The translations under genes and the position numbers were made by a program. A DNA stretch of 10,918 nt from JAWWPY01 sp036394075 (GTDB lineage: Bacteria; Actinomycetota; Actinomycetes; Streptosporangiales; Streptosporangiaceae): assembly GCA_036394075.1 (NCBI GenBank), contig DASWFT010000425.1:1-10918 (forward strand). Direction: 5' to 3'. The notes beneath the pieces were generated by a model that did no database searches, was not told the DNA's origin, and saw only the letters and a list, made by a program, of their open reading frames with translations. Below are positions 1 through 5,950 of the stretch, one piece after another. The first letter of the stretch is position 1. Each line of letters begins with the position of its first letter.

Positions 1-1
1 C

Positions 2-616
2 CGGAAGGATTCCGACTGGATCACGATACGGACGGGAGACGGCCAGGAGATCGCGTTCCAGCTGGCTGCGGACCATGTCGCGCCCCAGTGGCCCGGGCAG
101 GAGCACCCGCAGCAGTTCCACCTCGACCTGCTGGTCGACGGGTACCAGGCGGCGGCCGAGCGGGCCATCGGCCTCGGCGCCACCCGGCTGGCCGACGGCC
201 CGACCTGGGTCACACTGGCCGACCCGGCCGGCCACCCGTTCGACCTATGCCAGAAGGACGGCGTCGGCCCGGTGATGGGGCTGTTCGCGGTGACGATCGA
301 CGCGCCTGACGCGCTGGCGCTGGCCCGCTTCTACGCCGGCCTCCTGGGCATGGAGGTCACGTACGAGGGTCCCGAGGGCGCGCTCATCGCCGGTGACGGC
401 AAGAGCGTGATGTTCCAGCAGGTGAGCGGGTACAACCCGCCCCAGTGGCCGGACCCAGCGCACCCGCAGCAGGCGCACCTCGACATTATCGTCGACGACC
501 TCGACGCCGGCGAGGCGCGGGCTCGGGAGCTGGGCGCGTCGCGGCTGAACGGGGGTGGGGAGCGGTTCCGGGTCTTCGCCGACCCCGCCGGGCACCCGTT
601 CTGCCTGACCCTGTAG
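2..616 (+). CDS. Two-domain VOC (glyoxalase-like) protein, 5' end outside window
   Basis: The frame is open from base 2 to the TAG at 614-616, so the N-terminus lies upstream of the window. It encodes two consecutive VOC-type half-domains. The first (about residues 1-88) ends in a DPAGHPFDL signature. The second starts near VMGLFAVTIDAP (about 272) and ends in DPAGHPFCLTL. Both share a PQWP...HPQQ-HLD pattern, which points to an internal duplication of a glyoxalase_6-like module. VOC proteins are cytoplasmic metal-dependent dioxygenases, isomerases or resistance/binding proteins; the substrate cannot be told from sequence. A start at 272 would give only the second domain, but the open upstream frame and its homology argue for one longer protein. 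The family call is firm; the function is unknown. Confidence 0.85.
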   Translation, partial: RKDSDWITIRTGDGQEIAFQLAADHVAPQWPGQEHPQQFHLDLLVDGYQAAAERAIGLGATRLADGPTWVTLADPAGHPFDLCQKDGVGPVMGLFAVTIDAPDALALARFYAGLLGMEVTYEGPEGALIAGDGKSVMFQQVSGYNPPQWPDPAHPQQAHLDIIVDDLDAGEARARELGASRLNGGGERFRVFADPAGHPFCLTL

Positions 617-620
617 AGCA

Positions 621-671
621 ACTCAGCCTGACCGGCAACTCGGCCTGACCAGTGGCTCGGCCTGACCGGTC
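621..671. repeat. Three-copy 17-bp tandem repeat after the VOC gene
   Basis: Three consecutive 17-bp units at 621-637, 638-654 and 655-671 share the core CTCRGCCTGACCRG. They begin four bases after the stop codon of the upstream VOC gene. The core GCCTGACC also occurs in the last codons of that gene (603-610), so the array may have grown from the gene's own 3' end. No function is evident. Confidence 0.8.
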
Positions 672-781
672 GGCGTATGGCCTAGCCGACGTACCGGTCC
701 GGCGTCATCGTCTCAGACGTTCCACCGTGACCGCTTTCCGAAGGTACCCGGCTTCCGCTCATGGCTCGTAGCCGCTGGCCG

Positions 782-878
782 CGCGTTCGGCAACGTGCAA
801 TCGTGAACGCGGAAGGTGCCCGACAGCCTGACTGTGCAACGCGCGGGCCACCGCGTTGGCCACAGCGCGGTGGCCAAC
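782..878. promoter_or_regulatory. Cluster of hairpins, some mutually exclusive, upstream of the 902 VOC gene
   Basis: The 617-901 intergenic region has no convincing gene. Besides the 17-bp repeat it holds several perfect inverted repeats. One is CGCGTTC (782-788) with GAACGCG (805-811). The others form a competing set: CAACGCG (837-843) with CGCGTTG (852-858); GGCCACCGCG (846-855) with CGCGGTGGCC (866-875); and GTTGGCCA (855-862) with TGGCCAAC (871-878). The last three overlap, so they cannot all form at once. This arrangement resembles attenuation, but GC-rich DNA yields such pairs easily. Confidence 0.45.
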
Positions 879-901
879 CAGGCGGCGGCTAGGATCACAA
901 C

Positions 902-1252
902 GTGATCACTGGCATGCATGCAATCGTGTTCTCGCCTGAAGCTGAGAAGGTTCGTGCGTTCTTCGGGAACGTGCTCGGCTTCTCGTCGGTCGACGCGGGC
1001 GGAGGCTGGCTCATTTTCGCTATGCCCCCCGCCGAGCTTGCTGTCCATCCAGCTGACGGTGACGGCCGCCATGAGCTTTACCTGATGTGTGATGACATTC
1101 ACGCTACGCTCGCCGAATTGAGGGACAAAGGAGTCGAAGTGGCGCGGGATGTCGCCGATCAGGGCTGGGGGCTACTGGCCGCAATCCGCTTGCCGGACGG
1201 CTCAGAGTTCCCCATCTATGAGCCCCGGCACCCGTCGCCCCTGCAACCCTGA
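902..1252 (+). CDS. Small VOC-family protein (glyoxalase/bleomycin-resistance-like)
   Basis: This 116-aa protein is a single VOC half-module pair: an N-terminal HAIVFSPEAEKVRAFFGNVLGF strand-helix segment, a central HELYLMCDDIHATLAEL segment and a C-terminal LPDGSEFPIYEP strand. The length is typical of single-domain VOC proteins. The GTG start is supported by AGGA at 891-894, 7 nt upstream; the alternative ATG at 914 would leave an atypical RBS distance. The inverted repeat GATCAC-AAC-GTGATC (893-907) spans the start codon and could be an operator or limit translation. Members bind metals and small hydrophobic or electrophilic substrates; this substrate is unknown. It is a second VOC gene beside the two-domain one, but the two are separated by 285 bp. 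Confidence 0.85.
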   Translation: MITGMHAIVFSPEAEKVRAFFGNVLGFSSVDAGGGWLIFAMPPAELAVHPADGDGRHELYLMCDDIHATLAELRDKGVEVARDVADQGWGLLAAIRLPDGSEFPIYEPRHPSPLQP

Positions 1253-1355
1253 CCAGGTGGGCTCTGGCCGCGTGGAAGGCGGCGGATCTGAGTCGCTCAT
1301 CCCGGTCCAGGGGAGGAGCCGGCTGGTCCGCGACCGCTGCTTGGATGCGCCGGGC
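1253..1355 (-). other. Possible fragment of an unidentified gene between the VOC gene and the LAL remnant
   Basis: Reading on from the LAL remnant on the minus strand, the translation stops resembling the LuxR family at about 1356. It becomes ARRIQAAVADQ-APPLDRDERLR, a pattern I associate loosely with the C-termini of unrelated small actinobacterial proteins. This may be a second gene fragment fused to the decayed regulator, or random in-frame coding. It has no stop or start of its own and runs into the 3' end of the opposite-strand VOC gene. Confidence 0.3.
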
Positions 1356-2054
1356 CATGGCCGCGGCGCGCTGGCCGTCCCGGCGCAAGGCCGCCCCGAG
1401 TTCGGCCATCGAGCGGGCGCGCTCAAGCAGCGCCGGAGAGTCGTCAAGCGCGGCCACCGATTCACGAAGCAGCGCAAGGCCTTCCTGCCCGCCGCGTGCC
1501 AGCCCGGCGGCCCGCAGCGCGATCCCGAGCGCGCGCGGCGCGCCGAACACCCGCACGTCAGCGAGTTCGGCGTCGGCCAGCTGACACGCATGCTGGCGCT
1601 GGCCCAGCCGCAACAGCGCGAGCGCCGTGCCCGAGCGCGCATGCACGTAACCCGTCTCGCGGATTGGCATGCCCCACACCTCGGCGCCGAACAGCGCCCC
1701 CGCAGGCCTGAAAGTCGGCAAGTGCGTCGGCGGGCCGCCCCTGAGCCAGTCGCAAACGTCCGCGGGCGGCCGGGATGAGCACCGTCCCGACACCCGCGGG
1801 CCACCCCTGCTGAGGGAGCAGGCCAAGCAGCATTTGCCCCTCGTCAAGCTCACCCGCCTCGACAGCGATATCGGAAGGACGGTCGCGGCGAAACCGAGCC
1901 CCGGCGCGAAGTCACCTTCCTGCAGCACCCGCAACGCCACCCGGGCCGCCGCGTCGGCCTCAGGCAGAGCGCCAAGCCGCAGCTTGAGCAGGCCAAGGTG
2001 GAGTAAGCGGCCACAAAGCCACGCGCCGAACCGCAGCGGTGAACCTGGGTTCAA
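1356..2054 (-). pseudogene. Remnant of a LAL-type LuxR-family transcriptional regulator
   Basis: The minus-strand translation matches the TPR-like middle region of large ATP-binding LuxR regulators (LAL family, usually about 900 aa): QEGDFAPGLGFAATVL, then WPAGVGTVLIPAARGRLRLA, then GIALRAAGLARGGQEGL and ERARSMAELGAALRRDGQ. Two frameshifts break it. One base is missing near 1873, just before GATATC. One base is gained in the C5 run at 1697-1701 (G5 on the coding strand), which restores the first frame. The N-terminal AAA/P-loop region is absent: a TAA lies directly upstream of the TTG at 2054. The C-terminal HTH is also gone after about 1356. About a quarter of the gene survives, so it cannot be a working regulator. 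It abuts the GC-poor island and may mark an insertion or deletion boundary. Confidence 0.8.
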
Positions 2055-2062
2055 TTAATAGA

Positions 2063-2581
2063 TCACAGAATGGTAAGAGTAGCTGAGAACTTGCTCTGGA
2101 AGTCGCTGATGGCCTCAATGCACCCGGCACGCTCCTTTACCTGTGCGTGCTCGTCCTGCCGTATCCGTTCGAGGTCCCCGCGCTGTAGTCGCGGCCCAAC
2201 ATCGCCCTTCATGAGGCTGTAGGCCCGCAGCACCTCCCGGTAGGTCTCCAGAGCCATCAGGGCGGATTTGTAGAAGAAAATGAACTCGTCCTTCTGCTCC
2301 TGGTAAGCCTCCCACAGATCGTTGTCTACTCGGAGAGGACTATTCTCGGCATATACACGAGTCTTCATGATCCGGTAAACCTTGGTAATCGTCGTCTCAA
2401 TATCCGAAGCGTGATCAGGGGTGTTTAGCACATCACCATCGATAACGCTCGGCTTCTCTTGATACGCATCGACCATAGCCTGCAGCCGCTCATCAAACTC
2501 ACGAAGATCGTCATGCAGCCTGCGGCGCGCATCTGCCTTAGTTGCAGCGACGCCGCCACCGGGATTGGCCGTCCGGGCCAT
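2063..2581 (-). CDS. Hypothetical 172-aa helical protein
   Basis: I do not recognise the family. The protein is soluble, charged and mostly helical in character: heptad-like stretches around residues 20-45 (RRRLHDDLREFDERLQAMVDA), 60-75 and 90-125 (LWEAYQEQKDEFIFFYKSALM), with a short low-complexity N-terminus. No signal peptide, TM segment or catalytic motif is visible. The ATG at 2581 has GAGGAG directly against it and GAAGG 9 nt further up, so the start is acceptable but not certain. It lies 66 bp downstream of the 162-aa gene on the same strand and could be its operon partner. Local GC is near 50% (30 of 60 in the row at 2401), far below the left flank, which suggests acquired DNA. Confidence 0.7.
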   Translation of the reverse strand: MARTANPGGGVAATKADARRRLHDDLREFDERLQAMVDAYQEKPSVIDGDVLNTPDHASDIETTITKVYRIMKTRVYAENSPLRVDNDLWEAYQEQKDEFIFFYKSALMALETYREVLRAYSLMKGDVGPRLQRGDLERIRQDEHAQVKERAGCIEAISDFQSKFSATLTIL

Positions 2582-2647
2582 CTCCTCGTACCTTCCCTTG
2601 ATCTCTGACCTCTTGTCATGATTAGTTCTTGGCGACTGGAGCGTCCT

Positions 2648-3136
2648 TTAGCTCTCACCCAGTTCTGCGGGGGGCCGTTGAGTGATCAAGTGCCGGATCT
2701 CGCTGAGCACCTTCAATAGCTCGGACCTGTTGGAAGCAAATATTTCAGTCCCCCGGGCGCGCTCCGCGAGCGAGGTCTCCATACGCTGCAGCGTATGGAG
2801 ACACACGTCGATGTCATACAGCCTTCGCTCGGCCTCAAGGCAGGCATCGTTGAGCTCAAGTGCCCAGCGGGCACCGTCTTGCTCGCCAAGAAGACCGCTA
2901 CTGACGAGGTCATCCAGCCTCTTGCGTGCGCCGGTGAGCCGCATCCGGAAAGGGGTGGACGCGATCATGCACCGCTGCGCCGACCAGCTCAAGTGCGGCG
3001 AGAGCTGCTGCAAACGGCAACCCAGTTCATCAAGCTGTCCGACGGTGGCTCGCAGGGCCTCGACGCGCGCTGGCTGCCTCTTGCCTGCCCCTCCTCGGCC
3101 AGAAAGCACAACCACGTTGTCAGAACGACCGACCAT
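2648..3136 (-). CDS. Hypothetical 162-aa helical protein with P-loop-like N-terminus
   Basis: I do not recognise the family. After a short N-terminal hydrophobic strand comes LSGRGGAGK (GxxxxGK), which resembles a Walker A motif but is followed by R rather than S/T, and no Walker B is visible, so NTP binding is doubtful. The remainder is helical: VEALRATVGQLDELGCRLQQL (about 25-45), ARWALELNDACLEAERRLYDI and RSELLKVLSEIRHLI near the C-terminus. The start is firm: an AAGGAGGTGA Shine-Dalgarno (3144-3153) sits 7 nt upstream of the ATG. It heads the two-gene minus-strand unit that diverges from the membrane-protein/nucleosidase genes. Confidence 0.72.
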   Translation of the reverse strand: MVGRSDNVVVLSGRGGAGKRQPARVEALRATVGQLDELGCRLQQLSPHLSWSAQRCMIASTPFRMRLTGARKRLDDLVSSGLLGEQDGARWALELNDACLEAERRLYDIDVCLHTLQRMETSLAERARGTEIFASNRSELLKVLSEIRHLITQRPPAELGES

Positions 3137-3346
3137 ACCCTCGTCACCTCCTTGCCCGGGTAGCCTGAACTGGTGCTAACTCAAGCGCTCACCTAGAGAT
3201 GGATAGCGAACAGTTGTTCGAACACTACCACTTGACCCTGCCGAGGTTCCAGTACACGCTGAGACTCAAGGCTCGTGTGGCCCGTCAAGTGAGGACAGAC
3301 CAGGTGCGCTCACCTTGTCCCTGCCCCGCGGGTCGGCACCACCAGG
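3137..3346. promoter_or_regulatory. Divergent intergenic region with strong RBS and TGTTCGAACA palindrome
   Basis: This 210-bp gap must hold the promoters for both divergent units. Visible are the near-perfect minus-strand Shine-Dalgarno (3144-3153), a perfect 10-bp palindrome TGTTCGAACA at 3215-3224, and a plus-strand TTGACC (3232-3237) followed after a short 15-nt gap by TACACG. The palindrome shares half-sites with actinobacterial LexA boxes but has the wrong spacing, so no regulator is assigned. Confidence 0.4.
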
Positions 3347-3853
3347 ATGGCGAAGCCCTACCGGCCTGACTCGCAGGTCCGCTACAGCGAGCCAACGCAG
3401 CGCGGTAGCGTTCGCATTGTGCAAGACGCCGAGACGAAGGCCCAAGCTTACGCGTGGAACTGGTTCGCGCTGCACGCTGGCCAGCGTCTTCAGCTCGTAA
3501 ACTTCTGGTTGGTTGCAGTCGCTTTCTTGGCGTCAGCCTACGTCCAAGCTAGCTCAAATCACATGCCGGCGATCGCCTTCGGCGTCTCTGTTACCGGAGT
3601 CGTGTCCAGCCTCGCCTTTATAAGACTCGATGTTCGAACACGGCAACTGGTTCAGGTAGCGGAGAACGCTCTCAGATACTTTGAAGCAAGCGGCGTAGCT
3701 GCGGGGCTGGGCGAAGTTACCGAACTGGTGAAAGCTTCTCATCAGGTGCGCCGATCACGCTTGGATTCCTATCGAGTGATTATCCAGGGACTCCAGCTAT
3801 CGGTTGCCTGCATGTTCGTTCTCGCGGCCGTCTTCTCCTTGACCTCCGCTTAG
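3347..3853 (+). CDS. Small membrane protein, about three TM segments
   Basis: The 168-aa product has a hydrophilic, probably cytoplasmic N-terminus (1-45) ending in AYAWNWFALHAGQRLQ. Then come hydrophobic segments at about 48-68 and 73-93 (a TM hairpin), a charged soluble stretch at 94-144 that looks helical, and a C-terminal hydrophobic segment at about 145-166. It has no signal peptide. The layout (TM hairpin flanked by helices) recalls SLATT-like and other small-TM proteins found as membrane effectors in bacterial conflict systems, but I cannot confirm the family. It is the first plus-strand gene of the island, 224 bp before the nucleosidase gene. The ATG is the only good start in the frame; its RBS is poor. 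GC is about 53% in the row at 3601. Confidence 0.75.
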   Translation: MAKPYRPDSQVRYSEPTQRGSVRIVQDAETKAQAYAWNWFALHAGQRLQLVNFWLVAVAFLASAYVQASSNHMPAIAFGVSVTGVVSSLAFIRLDVRTRQLVQVAENALRYFEASGVAAGLGEVTELVKASHQVRRSRLDSYRVIIQGLQLSVACMFVLAAVFSLTSA

Positions 3854-4077
3854 CCGGCTTATCCCGTCCTGCACCCGGGCACGCAGCCCCGTTCCTGTAG
3901 TACACCCTTCGCCGCAGCGCCCTCCACCTGCGACACGATGAAGCCAGCGTCCCCCGGCCAAGGACCAGCCACGAGCCTCTTGCCTAAGGCGTTCACACAC
4001 CATCACACTTGGCAGAAGCGGGAGCGCGAGCTGCAGGAGGCGGTCAGTCAACCGCCGCGAAGGGGGGTGAGCTCGGT
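3854..4077 (+). promoter_or_regulatory. Leader of the nucleosidase gene: hairpin next to the Shine-Dalgarno
   Basis: No gene is visible in these 224 bases. Just before the nucleosidase gene a perfect hairpin, GGCGGT (4039-4044) with ACCGCC (4051-4056) and a 6-nt loop, sits 3 nt upstream of the Shine-Dalgarno AAGGGGGGTGA (4060-4070). The hairpin could modulate ribosome access. No clear -35/-10 pair was found, so whether the gene has its own promoter or is read from 3347 is open. Confidence 0.45.
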
Positions 4078-5322
4078 ATGACCAACAACGACACGCCCGA
4101 GCGTGCCGACTTCGCGGTGGTATGTGCCCTAGAGGTGGAACGCGAGGCGGTCTGCCGGGCCTTCCAGCTAAAGGATCGCGACCGTGAACTGCGCGGGGAA
4201 CGGCGTTACTGGCGTGGTCGGCTCCGAGTGGGCAGCAAGACGTTCGGGGTGGTCGTCACGCAACTTCCAGAGATGGCGAACGTTCACGCGGCCATCCGGA
4301 CCAACGTGGTCCTTCAGCAATGGAATCCTCAGGCTCTTCTGCTCGTGGGCATTGCGGCTGCTGCGCTTGAATCCCAGCGGCTGGGCGACGTTGTAGTTGG
4401 CAGGAGCGTGTACTACTACGAGCTGAGCAAGGTTAGCCCCGATGGGCCGCTTCCCCAACCGGACATGATCCATGCCGATCCCGTACTGCATGACGCGGCG
4501 GTCACCGCGCGCAAATGGCCTGGGTCCGTCCGGATTCCACGGCCTGATGGGGCCGAAATCCGCCCCGAGCGCTCGTTCGGAGACATTGCGTCAGGAGAAA
4601 AAGTCATCGGCGACCCTCGCTTTCGAAAGGAGGTGACCAATCCCAATCGGAAGATACGAGCTCTGGAGATGGAAGGCTACGGTTTCAGCGTCGCCGCATT
4701 GCAGGCTGAAGGGAATGTAAGGCATCTCGTCATCCGTGGCCTCTGCGACTATGCCGATCAAACCAAGGGAGATGAGTGGCACGCCTATGCATCCGCGTCA
4801 GCGGCCGCATATGCTCGCCACCTGCTAAGGGACTGGCCATTTGAACCTCTGGACAAAGGAGATGAGCGCGAGGCATCTGTCACGCCCATCTGGGGTAGCT
4901 CCGCGACCAGCGAAGCCAAGACGGTGGATGACGTGGCGTCCGCAAGGACCGCTGTGATCGAACTGACCTCCCTCGCAGCGGAGATCGTCGATGGTACTGT
5001 CGAGGCCATGATGGGGCGGAAAACGGCGCCCGCCCTAGGAGCTACCTTGGCTCTTCCCCGGTATCGCTTGGAGCGAGCCCAGGAGATCGTTCAGACCTTG
5101 CACGATCTGCCGCGCAGTTGGCCGGACGAAGGGGCGTGGCGCTTCCGTTACACCGATCTCGTGGAGGCAATTCAGGAGATCCTCGACATGCTCACCTCGG
5201 TCTTCGATTCTCTTGTAAGTTCTGACCAGGGCGGGTCACATGAAGATCCGGTGACGCTCGCAAGGGAGATTCAGACGAATGTCATCGAACTGCAGGCGCT
5301 ACTGAACAACCCCGCCGTGTAG
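4078..5322 (+). CDS. MTAN/PNP-superfamily nucleosidase domain protein with helical C-terminal extension
   Basis: The 414-aa product has an N-terminal nucleoside phosphorylase/nucleosidase domain (about 11-252) and an unassigned helical region (about 270-410). By analogy with E. coli MTA/SAH nucleosidase the key residues are present: ALEVE with E21 (Glu12), ASGEKVIGDP (171-180), ALEMEG with E199 (Glu174, ribose binding) and RGLCDYAD with D224 (Asp197, catalytic). LLLVGIAAAA (87-96) matches the glycine-rich ribose/phosphate loop. The CDYAD variant is typical of the copies fused to NLR-like proteins and of bacterial defence effectors, some of which cleave ATP (established for Detocs, CBASS and Avs-linked enzymes). 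The real substrate here is unknown. The C-terminal region is probably regulatory or an oligomerisation domain (inference). The start at 4078 is chosen for its strong Shine-Dalgarno; a frame open from 4009 would add 23 Ala/Gly-rich residues. The 206-aa gene follows after 7 bp. Confidence 0.88.
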   Translation: MTNNDTPERADFAVVCALEVEREAVCRAFQLKDRDRELRGERRYWRGRLRVGSKTFGVVVTQLPEMANVHAAIRTNVVLQQWNPQALLLVGIAAAALESQRLGDVVVGRSVYYYELSKVSPDGPLPQPDMIHADPVLHDAAVTARKWPGSVRIPRPDGAEIRPERSFGDIASGEKVIGDPRFRKEVTNPNRKIRALEMEGYGFSVAALQAEGNVRHLVIRGLCDYADQTKGDEWHAYASASAAAYARHLLRDWPFEPLDKGDEREASVTPIWGSSATSEAKTVDDVASARTAVIELTSLAAEIVDGTVEAMMGRKTAPALGATLALPRYRLERAQEIVQTLHDLPRSWPDEGAWRFRYTDLVEAIQEILDMLTSVFDSLVSSDQGGSHEDPVTLAREIQTNVIELQALLNNPAV

Positions 5323-5329
5323 GCGCCTC

Positions 5330-5950
5330 ATGCCTGCTCGGCGGCGAGCCCCAACCGTCACCAACTGGACGCGGGAACTCCAAAATGCTGGGAGTGGTGG
5401 CGGGCTCGAGCCGTTGGCACTCGCTGAAATCCTTCGAAAAGCCGATGGGCGGCTGGATGAGATGTGGGGCTACTTGCGGGAGGTTGACGCCACTTCGGCG
5501 GAGAATCTGAAGGGATTCGAAGCATTCCTCGAACTTGTCTATCGCTTGATCAGGTCTGGCGTTCCTACCTGGCCTTCGGCCCGAGAGGCCGTGGTTGACG
5601 CCGCGAATCGAACCCTGACCCAGATCGACGCGACCAAGACAGCATCGCGAGTGTTGCGGCGTGTCGCCGAAGCGTCCCGGGTGTTGCGGCGCGCCGCCGA
5701 ATCAGCGGCGGCACACCCGGGTACGGACATAAGCCCCTTGTCACGTCTGGGGGCTGACGAGGATGAGCTGACAATGCGGCAACACGCCGTTATCACTAGC
5801 ATCGACTCTCTCCGCATCCAGGTGGCGGTGACTGCCAAGCTCTTTGAAAAAGAGGCAGAAAGGGGCCTTGGAACCGGCTCTAAGGGCAGCTCATCCACGA
5901 ATACACCACGTCAGCGACACCATCACCAACCATGGAGCATCGCAGGCTGA
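5330..5950 (+). CDS. Hypothetical 206-aa helical protein, coupled to the nucleosidase gene
   Basis: I do not recognise the family. The protein is rich in Ala, Arg and Glu and looks helical: about 27-75 (ALAEILRKADGRLDEMWGYL), 85-130 and 150-180. It has a Ser/Thr/His-rich, probably disordered tail (TNTPRQRHHHQPW) and no TM segment or catalytic signature. An internal duplication gives ASRVLRRVAE followed by ASRVLRRAAE. The ATG lies 7 bp after the stop of the nucleosidase gene; the only SD-like bases, AGG, overlap that stop codon, so translational coupling is likely. The tight pairing suggests a partner of the nucleosidase, for example a sensor, regulator or inhibitor (inference). Confidence 0.72.
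   Translation: MPARRRAPTVTNWTRELQNAGSGGGLEPLALAEILRKADGRLDEMWGYLREVDATSAENLKGFEAFLELVYRLIRSGVPTWPSAREAVVDAANRTLTQIDATKTASRVLRRVAEASRVLRRAAESAAAHPGTDISPLSRLGADEDELTMRQHAVITSIDSLRIQVAVTAKLFEKEAERGLGTGSKGSSSTNTPRQRHHHQPWSIAG
5642..5701 (+). repeat. In-frame 30-bp tandem duplication inside the 206-aa gene
   Basis: Bases 5642-5671 and 5672-5701 match at 25 of 30 positions and encode two 10-residue units differing by one residue (ASRVLRRVAE and ASRVLRRAAE). Most differences are silent, so the duplication is old or under amino-acid-level selection. It probably lengthens a helix by about three turns. Confidence 0.8.

Noticed and set aside
713..1102. Minus-strand frame of 129 codons
   Set aside because: It overlaps the well-supported VOC gene on the opposite strand and has no RBS or recognisable domain.
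1149..1778. Plus-strand open frame of 209 codons
   Set aside because: Arg/Pro/Gln-rich with no family resemblance; it is antisense to the LAL regulator remnant.
2041..2056. tRNA end or att site (GGTTCAA beside the LAL remnant)
   Set aside because: No acceptor stem or other tRNA arms; only a short GAACC-TG-GGTTC palindrome, and no matching repeat on the right side of the island.
3068..3100. Walker A motif in the 162-aa protein
   Set aside because: GxxxxGK is followed by R instead of S/T and no Walker B or fold context is visible; treated as chance or degenerate.
3215..3224. LexA SOS box
   Set aside because: The half-sites are fused back to back rather than spaced by four bases as in the actinobacterial consensus.
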